Shown: positions 52,558 through 61,435 of the stretch, piece after piece
Position numbering within the stretch: position 1 is the stretch's first letter
Layout of the letters: every line of letters starts with the position of its first letter
Assembly: GCA_000720995.1 (NCBI GenBank)
Contig: JOEL01000037.1
Coordinates: 1 to 61,435 of the forward strand
Length of the DNA: 61,435 bases
Direction: 5' to 3'
Source: Streptomyces celluloflavus
Lineage (GTDB): Bacteria > Actinomycetota > Actinomycetes > Streptomycetales > Streptomycetaceae
The notes under the pieces: model-generated
What the model was told of the DNA's origin: nothing
Databases searched by the model: none
Seen by the model: only the letters and a program-made list of their open reading frames with translations
Translations under genes and position numbers: made by a program

Positions 52558-53264
52558 AGCCTGTCCACCCCTTTGCCCGATTGGCCCATGGCACCCCGAG
52601 ATTCTGCCCTTGCGCACCTACTCAGATGTACCGGATGTACTCGACGTCACCATCGGAGCGTCCTTTTCTTGCTGCGCGGTCATCCTCGCCGGGTGACGGG
52701 AACCGAGTAACGGCCGGTCGTATTCCCCCCGTTCCCAGAACCACGGGGCTTCGCCCCGGCGTTCCCGGACCTCCTGTGATGCCTGGCACTTCTCCGGAAG
52801 GTGCCCGAAAGGGCAGCGGCGGTTGCCCTTTCACCCCTGCGGAACCGTAAACACGTCATCGGGCGTCCCTGTGGCCCGGGACGGCACCCCACCACCTCGC
52901 CTTGCCCTTCCGGTCACCGCGCGCTGCCCGCCGGGACGTCCGCCCGGCTCTGTACCCGGCGCCCCGGACCGGCCATCGTCTACGCCGACGCCGGGTCCCC
53001 CGCCGCCGTCCGCCGGATGCGGACCCCCGGACGAACCGGACCGCAGGCACGGACACTGAAATCCCGAAGCCGGGGCAGCGAAGAGGCGGTGGACCTCGGG
53101 CGCCGGCTCCGGACTCCCCGTTCCGGGCGTCCGGCCTCGGGGCTCCGGCCCCCGTCCGCCGGCCTCGGCGGAGCGTCAGGTGACCGAACGGGCAGCCCCC
53201 TGTGCCCCCACTGACGTCCGTTCGTCTCTACATCCGCGCCGGACCGTACGCGATCGTGGGGAAA

Positions 53265-53296
53265 GTACGGAGTACCCGGCACCGGGTACGGAGTAC
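53265..53296. repeat. 11-nt direct repeat flanking an inverted repeat
   Basis: GTACGGAGTAC occurs at 53265-53275 and 53286-53296, starts 21 bp apart. Between them TACCCGG and CCGGGTA form a perfect inverted repeat with a 2-bp spacer. Near-copies (GTACGGCGTCGTAC at 53314) follow. Direct repeats about two turns apart are typical SARP binding sites. Confidence 0.55.
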
Positions 53297-53372
53297 GTGG
53301 TGCGGAGCAGGACGTACGGCGTCGTACGAAGACGAGGACGTACGAGCCCGGAGTACGGGACCCGAGAGCCGC

Positions 53373-53417
53373 ACACACCGCGAGAGCGGCGCAGAACATA
53401 CACACCGCGAGAGCGGC
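53373..53417. repeat. 18-nt direct repeat with tetraloop hairpins upstream of the candidate effector
   Basis: ACACACCGCGAGAGCGGC occurs identically at 53373-53390 and 53400-53417, 27 bp apart. Each copy contains CCGC-GAGA-GCGG, a short hairpin with a GNRA-type loop. The second copy ends 52 bp before the effector ATG, so both may be in its leader. Confidence 0.7.
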
Positions 53418-53469
53418 CGGGGCCGGACCACGCGTCCGGGGCCGGGAAGCCAGGGGACGGGGGGACACC

Positions 53470-55005
53470 ATGCGGATTCCGGGCCACCAGCCCGCGTCCG
53501 GGCGCGGACGCGCGGGCGCCGCGGCGGCCACCCGCACCCCGGCACCCGCCGCACGTCCCGCCGCCCCCGGATCCGCCGTCGCCACCGCACCGGCCCCGTC
53601 CGCCGCGTTCGCGGTGTCCGGAGCCGCCCGGGTGATGGCGTCGGTACCGGCGGGCCACCTCACCCCGAGCGCGGCCGAGTTGCTCCAACGGACCGCGGAC
53701 AGCGGTGGATTGGCCGACGTCATGCGACAGCACGGTTCAGCGGCCGGTGAGGTACCGGGCCGGCGGCAGGACCGGAACCGAGTCCCCGCCCAGGGCCGGG
53801 CCCCCGAACGAGAGGCGCAGCGGCGGCCCCACCGGACCGGCGTGCCGCTGGCCGAACGGCTGCGGGACAAGAACCCGCCGTCCGGGGCCCAGGCCCGCAT
53901 CAGCGAGCTCGCGGACCGCTACGACGGCCTGGGCGAACGGCGGGTGAAGGCGCGGCTCACCGTCCTCGGGGAGCTCCGGGACGCCGCCTCCGCGCTCTCC
54001 GGCCCGGACCCGCTCAAGGCGCTGCGCGAGATCGTCGAGCAGGAGACGCAGGCGGTCAGTGACCGGTTCATCGACCTCGCCGATCTCACCAGCCGCAGCG
54101 ACGGCCCCTACGAGATGATGACGCGCGAAGGTCTGCTCTGGCGCGACCCGGAATTCGAGCACCGCACCGCGGCGCTCCAGAAGTCCGGACGGGCCTATTT
54201 CGAGGAACTCTCCCGGATGAATCTCCAGTCCATGGAGCGGGAGAACGCGAGCAGAAGAGAGAAAGGGCGCTTCTCGCTCTTCCAGAAGACCGCCGAACCC
54301 TCATGGATGGCAGACACCCGCGCGAAACTCACCACGGCGCTCGGAAACAGCGTCCTGCACCACTACACGACCGTGGACCGGGCCGCCGCGATGGTCGACG
54401 ACAGGGCCATGCGGTCCAGGACATCCCTGGAACTCGAAGGGCGCGGCAACCGGCACCTTACGGAGCCCCGCGACGAGACGGCGCTGGCCAATGACGCGTT
54501 CGTCTTCTTCTTCATCGAGGCGCCGAGCTCGCCCTTGTGGGACATCCGGTTCGCCGGGGGCGGTGAACCCGCCCGGATCTCCCTGAAAATCAAGGAATCC
54601 GGTCTCCTCCAGCGCGGCTGGGTCATGCTCGGTGACTTCGCCCGGCGCGATTACCCCGCCCTGCTGACCGAGAGCATGCAGGAATACCACGCTCCGACGG
54701 GCGGCGTCGCGCACCGTTATCCGGACCGCGTCCATCAGAACGTGCTCGTCGGCGCCGATATCGTCCCCGGTCTGGCCGAGCGCGCCGTCCTGGAGATCGC
54801 CCGGCTCGAACAGGCCGGTCAGCCACTCGCCGCCCGGCTGAAGAAGATGAGTGGCGATGAGCTGATGACGTTCCTGCTGACGGATCTGCTGCACCCGCAG
54901 GCCATGCTGCCGAACTCGGTGCCGGTGTCCCGGAAGCACGTCGAACCCGCACCCGGACCCAGGCCCGGACGCGTACGAGTACCGGTGCCCCGCCCCGACA
55001 GCTGA
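53470..55005 (+). CDS. candidate injection-system cargo: possible ADP-ribosyltransferase-like toxin
   Basis: This 511-aa protein directly precedes the sheath gene. Residues 1-60 are Ala/Pro-rich. Residues 69-88 (AELLQRTADSGGLADVMRQH) resemble the LQRtaGNaAv-type motif seen in Streptomyces CIS-linked proteins. A helical, coiled-coil-like middle (about 125-270) follows. The C-terminal domain (about 285-480) opens LGNSVLHHYTTVDRAAAMVDD and contains DAFVFFFIEAPSSPLWD and HRYPDRVHQNVLVGADIV; the H-Y-T turn and spacing recall ADP-ribosyltransferase folds such as DarT-like proteins. This is a structural guess. GGGGGACACC precedes the ATG. No immunity gene is evident. Confidence 0.55.
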   Translation: MRIPGHQPASGRGRAGAAAATRTPAPAARPAAPGSAVATAPAPSAAFAVSGAARVMASVPAGHLTPSAAELLQRTADSGGLADVMRQHGSAAGEVPGRRQDRNRVPAQGRAPEREAQRRPHRTGVPLAERLRDKNPPSGAQARISELADRYDGLGERRVKARLTVLGELRDAASALSGPDPLKALREIVEQETQAVSDRFIDLADLTSRSDGPYEMMTREGLLWRDPEFEHRTAALQKSGRAYFEELSRMNLQSMERENASRREKGRFSLFQKTAEPSWMADTRAKLTTALGNSVLHHYTTVDRAAAMVDDRAMRSRTSLELEGRGNRHLTEPRDETALANDAFVFFFIEAPSSPLWDIRFAGGGEPARISLKIKESGLLQRGWVMLGDFARRDYPALLTESMQEYHAPTGGVAHRYPDRVHQNVLVGADIVPGLAERAVLEIARLEQAGQPLAARLKKMSGDELMTFLLTDLLHPQAMLPNSVPVSRKHVEPAPGPRPGRVRVPVPRPDS

Positions 55006-55025
55006 GCACCCGACAGCCGCACCAT

Positions 55026-55070
55026 CCGCAGTACCCGCAGGAATCGCAGTAACCGCAGTAACCGCAGTAG
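55026..55070. repeat. five tandem 9-nt repeats before the sheath gene
   Basis: Five 9-nt units (CCGCAGTAA with variants) run from 55026 to 55070, ending 36 bp before the sheath ATG and upstream of its ribosome binding site GAGGAG (55092-55097). The region after the sheath gene has related CGCA-rich repeats. Confidence 0.85.
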
Positions 55071-55106
55071 CCGATCTTCAGTACCGCCCATGAGGAGAGC
55101 AACGCC

Positions 55107-56702
55107 ATGCCCACCTACCTGTCCCCCGGCGTATACGTCGAGGAGGTCTCCAGCGGATCGCGCCCGATCGAAGGCATTGGCACGTCCGTCGCCGCCTTCG
55201 TCGGGCTGGCGTCCACCGGTCCGGTCAACGAGCCGACGCTGGTGACGAACTGGTCCCAGTACGTGGCCGCCTTCGGCGAGTTCACGGACGGGTACTACCT
55301 GGCGCACGCCGTCTACGGCTTCTTCAACAACGGCGGCACCGCCGCCTACGTCGTGCGGGTGGGCGGGACGTCCGCCGACACCGACGAGGCCGGGCAGCCG
55401 CAGGCCGTGGGCGCCGCCGCCCCCAAGGAGCTGACCGCGGGCGAGCCGGTCGCGCTCGGCACGTTCAAGGTCGCCGCCATCGCCACGGGTTCGGCGAACA
55501 ACGGCGCGCTGACCGTCGAGGTGCAGGACGTCGAGGGCGAGAGCGCGGCCGACCGCTTCAAGCTGGTGGTCAAGGACGGCGAGAAGGTCGTCGAGAGCTT
55601 CGACGTCAGCTCGAAGAAGACGGCGCGCAACTACGTCGTCACGCAGGTCAAGCAGCGGTCCAAGACCATCACCGTCGAAGAGGCCGCGACCGCCGCGCAG
55701 CTGACCAAGCCCGTCGCGCAGTCCGTCACCCTCGTCCCGCCCGTGGCCGCCCCCGTGCCGGCCACCCCGGGGACGGGCACCGCCGTGGAGCGGCTCAACT
55801 CCGGCCAGTTCATCGGCGATTCGGCCGACCGCACCGGTTTCGGCGGCCTGGAGGCGCTGGACGAGGTCAACATGGTCGCCGTACCGGACCTGATGGCCGC
55901 CTACCAGCAGGGCCTGATCGACCTGGAGCAGGTCAAGGCGGTCCAGCTCGGGCTGATCTCGCACTGCGAGCTGATGGGCGACCGGATGGCGATCATCGAC
56001 CCGCCGCCGTCCCTCAACGCCCGCGACATCCGCAAGTGGCGCCAGGAGGTGGCCGGGTACGACTCGCGGTACGCCGCGCTCTACTACCCCTGGATCAAGG
56101 TCTTCGACCCGGCGTCGGGCCAGTCGCGCGTCATTCCCCCGTCGGGCCACATGGCCGGTGTGTGGGCGCGCAACGACTCCGAGCGCGGTGTCCACAAGGC
56201 CCCGGCGAACGAGATCGTGCGCGGCGCCGTGGACCTGGAGCTCCAGATCACCCGGGGCGAGCAGGATCTGCTCAACCCGGTCGGCGTGAACTGCATCCGG
56301 GCCTTCCCCGGGCGCGGTGTCCGGGTATGGGGCGCGCGGACCCTCGCGTCCGACCCGGCGTGGCGCTACCTGAACGTCCGCCGCTACTTCAACTACCTGG
56401 AGGAGTCGATTCTCGTCGGCACCCAGTGGGTGGTGTTCGAGCCGAACGACCAGGCGCTGTGGGCCCGTATCCGCCGCAACATCTCGGCGTTCCTGGTGAA
56501 CGAGTGGCGCTCGGGCGCACTGTTCGGGGCGCGCCCCGAGGACGCGTTCTATGTGAAGTGTGACGCGGAGACGAACCCCGTCGAATCCGTCGACCTGGGG
56601 CGGGTCGTCTGCGAAATCGGTATCGCACCGGTCAAGCCGGCCGAGTTCGTCGTCTTCCGGCTGGCCCAGTTCTCCGGTGGCGGGGGCGAGCTGGAGGAGT
56701 AA
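55107..56702 (+). CDS. cis2: contractile sheath protein of the injection system
   Basis: The 531-aa sheath forms the contractile outer tube. The N-terminus YLSPGVYVEEVSSGSRPIEGIGTSVAAFVGLASTGPVN is the phage-tail-sheath signature; the C-terminus (WVVFEPNDQALWARIRRNISAFLVNEWRSGALFGA, FVVFRLAQF) is the conserved core domain with the handshake strand. Residues about 95-225 form a variable surface insertion. The length is typical of PVC/Afp-like sheaths. GAGGAG lies 9 bp before the ATG. There is only one sheath gene in the window. It belongs to eCIS type rather than a prophage because ATPase and DUF4255 genes are nearby. Confidence 0.95.
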   Translation: MPTYLSPGVYVEEVSSGSRPIEGIGTSVAAFVGLASTGPVNEPTLVTNWSQYVAAFGEFTDGYYLAHAVYGFFNNGGTAAYVVRVGGTSADTDEAGQPQAVGAAAPKELTAGEPVALGTFKVAAIATGSANNGALTVEVQDVEGESAADRFKLVVKDGEKVVESFDVSSKKTARNYVVTQVKQRSKTITVEEAATAAQLTKPVAQSVTLVPPVAAPVPATPGTGTAVERLNSGQFIGDSADRTGFGGLEALDEVNMVAVPDLMAAYQQGLIDLEQVKAVQLGLISHCELMGDRMAIIDPPPSLNARDIRKWRQEVAGYDSRYAALYYPWIKVFDPASGQSRVIPPSGHMAGVWARNDSERGVHKAPANEIVRGAVDLELQITRGEQDLLNPVGVNCIRAFPGRGVRVWGARTLASDPAWRYLNVRRYFNYLEESILVGTQWVVFEPNDQALWARIRRNISAFLVNEWRSGALFGARPEDAFYVKCDAETNPVESVDLGRVVCEIGIAPVKPAEFVVFRLAQFSGGGGELEE

Positions 56703-56847
56703 GCCCCGTTCGCAGCCGGCGAAGCGGCTGCGTGCGCGGACCCGGTCCGCAATCGGGTCGCCCTCGCAGCCGCAATCGCAATCGCCGCCGCAGTCTCCAT
56801 CGCAGCCACACAGATCCTTTCGAGAATTCGCACAGGAGTGAAATTCC
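56703..56847. repeat. CGCA-rich repeat tract between sheath and tube genes
   Basis: After the hairpin, bases about 56771-56815 contain repeats such as CGCAGCCGCAATCGCAATCG, similar in style to the 9-nt units upstream of the sheath gene. No gene lies here. The ribosome binding site of the tube gene, AGGAG, is at 56833-56837. Confidence 0.6.
56712..56733 (+). terminator. hairpin between sheath and tube genes
   Basis: CGCAGCCG (56712-56719) and CGGCTGCG (56726-56733) pair perfectly with a 6-nt loop, 9 bp after the sheath stop. It may reduce read-through or protect the upstream mRNA 3' end, tuning sheath-to-tube ratio. Confidence 0.55.
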
Positions 56848-57291
56848 TTGTCCCTTCAGCCCGGTGATGCGCTCACCTCACACAATTTCGGCCTCCAGAT
56901 CGACGGCGTGATGGTCGAGTACCTCCAGGAGGTCAGCGGCCTTTCCATGGAGCAGGACGTCATCGAATACCAGCAGGTGTCGGCGGACGGAAAGCCCGTC
57001 GTCAAGAAGATGCCCGGCGTGAAGAAGGCCGGCGAGTGCACCGTCACGCGAGGCATGACGCAGAGCGGCGCGTTCACGGAGTGGATCAACAAGTCCGTCG
57101 CGGGCGACATGGGTTCGGCCCGTAAGAACGCGACCATCATGATGATGGACTACCAGAACTCCCCGGTGAAGCGTTACAACATGCGCAACGCCTGGTGCAG
57201 CAAGGTGGAGACCAGTGGCGTCAAGGCGGGCGACGCCGCCGCGCTCACCGAGAAGGTCACGATCGTCTTCGAAGAACTGGTCATCGAGTAA
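56848..57291 (+). CDS. cis1: inner tube protein of the injection system
   Basis: The 147-aa protein is a T4 gp19/Hcp-like tube subunit that stacks as hexamers inside the sheath. The pattern SHNFGLQIDGVMVEYLQEVSGLSMEQDVIEY and the C-terminal NAWCSKVETSGVKAGDAAALTEKVTIVFEELVIE are typical. It begins with TTG 56848, since AGGAG is 10 bp upstream and the fold begins at once; no ATG or GTG fits better. The TAATG junction couples it to the next gene. Confidence 0.94.
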   Translation: MSLQPGDALTSHNFGLQIDGVMVEYLQEVSGLSMEQDVIEYQQVSADGKPVVKKMPGVKKAGECTVTRGMTQSGAFTEWINKSVAGDMGSARKNATIMMMDYQNSPVKRYNMRNAWCSKVETSGVKAGDAAALTEKVTIVFEELVIE

Positions 57292-57719
57292 TGCGACGGG
57301 AAGGCCCGGCCGGAGCAACCTCGGCCCAACATTCGGCCCAGCATGACGTGCTGCGCACGGAATTCGAGTTCGAGCTGCCGCGCGGATTCGTGGACGAGTC
57401 GGGAACGGTGCACCGCAACGGCACGATGCGGCTGGCCACGGCACGGGACGAACTGATCCCGCTCCGTGACGTACGGGTACGCGAGAACCCGGCCTACCTC
57501 TCGGTCGTCCTGCTGGGCCGGGTCATCACCCGGCTCGGCACGCTTCCGGACGTGCACGACGGGACGGTGGAGAACATGTTCGCCTCCGACCTGGCCTTCC
57601 TGCAGGACTTCTACCGGCAGATCAACGCGGAGGGCCACACCCGGGCGGCGGTCGCCTGCCCGCACTGTGCGGAGTCCTTCGAGGTGGAGCTGGCCGGGAG
57701 CCGCCTGGGGGAATCGTGA
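57291..57719 (+). CDS. conserved CIS tail-assembly protein
   Basis: This 142-aa protein follows the tube gene in CIS clusters. It contains TEFEFELPRGFVDESGTVHRNGTMRLATARDELIPLRDVRV, a stretch PAYLSVVLLGRVITRLGTL and a terminal CPHCAESFEVEL with one CxxC pair that could bind metal. The layout recalls phage tail assembly proteins that help baseplate or tube formation, but its exact role is not established. ATG 57291 overlaps the tube stop by one base (TAATG). Confidence 0.75.
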   Translation: MRREGPAGATSAQHSAQHDVLRTEFEFELPRGFVDESGTVHRNGTMRLATARDELIPLRDVRVRENPAYLSVVLLGRVITRLGTLPDVHDGTVENMFASDLAFLQDFYRQINAEGHTRAAVACPHCAESFEVELAGSRLGES

Positions 57720-57880
57720 CGTACGCGGCCGACCGTATCGAGGAGGAAGTCGCTTACCTCGCCTACCACTTCCACTGGGCCATCGGCGACATCCTCGACC
57801 TCGAACACGGCGACCGGCGCGCGTACGTGTCACAGATCGCGACCCTCGTCGAGCGGGGCGCGCGAGAAGGGAAGCAGTGA
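57716..57880 (+). CDS. small DUF6760-family CIS protein (54 aa)
   Basis: This tiny gene encodes 54 aa starting at GTG 57716, which overlaps the preceding stop by 4 bp. The sequence YAADRIEEEVAYLAYHFHW ... ILDLEHGDRRAYVSQIATLVE matches DUF6760, a short conserved protein found after tube genes in eCIS loci. It is helical and soluble. The function is unknown, but conservation of position suggests a structural or assembly role. Confidence 0.85.
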   Translation: MTYAADRIEEEVAYLAYHFHWAIGDILDLEHGDRRAYVSQIATLVERGAREGKQ

Positions 57881-57886
57881 CGGGGG

Positions 57887-61435
<3,549 letters not shown>

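Larger units (their letters stand above)
52558..53469. other. long intergenic region with repeats between SARP regulator and candidate effector
   Basis: No gene is supported in these 912 bp. Small open frames on both strands are Pro/Arg strings without ribosome binding sites. A CGGGGC/GCCCCG hairpin lies at 52744-52758. Bases 53250-53420 are rich in GTAC and GAG repeats, described separately. The region is large enough for complex control by the divergent SARP regulator. Confidence 0.55.

Noticed and set aside
52801-53214. Small plus-strand frames in the gap before the candidate effector
   Set aside because: Products are Pro/Arg/Gly strings without ribosome binding sites and overlap in several frames.
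55107-57880. Prophage or R-type pyocin tail genes
   Set aside because: No capsid, integrase or lysis genes; AAA+ ATPase, DUF4255 and DUF6760 genes together mark an eCIS locus.

Overview
This window is very GC-rich actinobacterial DNA, almost certainly a Streptomyces or close relative. The evidence is the strong third-position GC bias, frequent GTG starts, 4-bp ATGA/GTGA gene overlaps, three large NB-ARC/TPR regulators, TTA (bldA-type) codons only in regulators, a perfect Streptomyces-type parS palindrome (28157-28170) and a Streptomyces-type contractile injection system. I see no rRNA, tRNA, CRISPR array, transposase or integrase.

Layout. 1-1000: a SAM-dependent methyltransferase. 1.2-6 kb: late corrin-ring genes for cobalamin (cobK, cbiD, cobM, cobL), with repeat-derived inserts in CbiD and CobL. 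6.3-12.1 kb: a TsaD-family protein with a repeat tail, a DeoR regulator divergent from an MFS transporter across a clear operator-like inverted repeat, and a GT-B-fold protein overlapping an unknown protein. 12.1-18.5 kb: a signalling region. It holds an NB-ARC/TPR (NLR-like) protein with an N-terminal RHIM-like motif, a divergent SARP-NB-ARC-TPR (AfsR-like) regulator with three TTA codons, and a small secreted peptide gene just downstream with its own promoter and terminator.

18.7-28.1 kb: a CDF metal exporter, a DUF11-like surface protein, a zinc-free quinone oxidoreductase, and a lipoprotein-MacA-MacB-type exporter operon divergent from a two-component system; their shared promoter region carries 22-bp repeats and a 27-bp inverted repeat. 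28.1-32 kb: parS and an Opu-type osmoprotectant ABC importer whose ATPase faces the other three genes. 32.2-43.3 kb: a polysaccharide deacetylase-like lipoprotein, a membrane-anchored esterase, a VWA protein, a PucR regulator with an FAD oxidoreductase, a DHA2 drug exporter and metG.

43.5-61.4 kb: the start of an extracellular-type contractile injection system (eCIS/CIS). It comprises a LuxR-type regulator, a DUF4255 cap/terminator protein, an AAA+ ATPase, a membrane protein with a C-terminal ricin-like domain, a SARP-NB-ARC-TPR regulator with a TTA codon, a divergent candidate cargo/toxin, then sheath, tube, a small conserved tail protein, a 54-aa DUF6760 protein and a giant Pro/Ala-rich VQR-repeat protein that runs off the window. 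Baseplate, spike and tape-measure genes are expected just beyond the right edge.

Most notable: the AfsR-like regulator plus secreted peptide pair, the RHIM-motif NLR, the candidate effector beside the sheath, the VQR protein, and a TTA-containing SARP regulator inside the injection-system locus.
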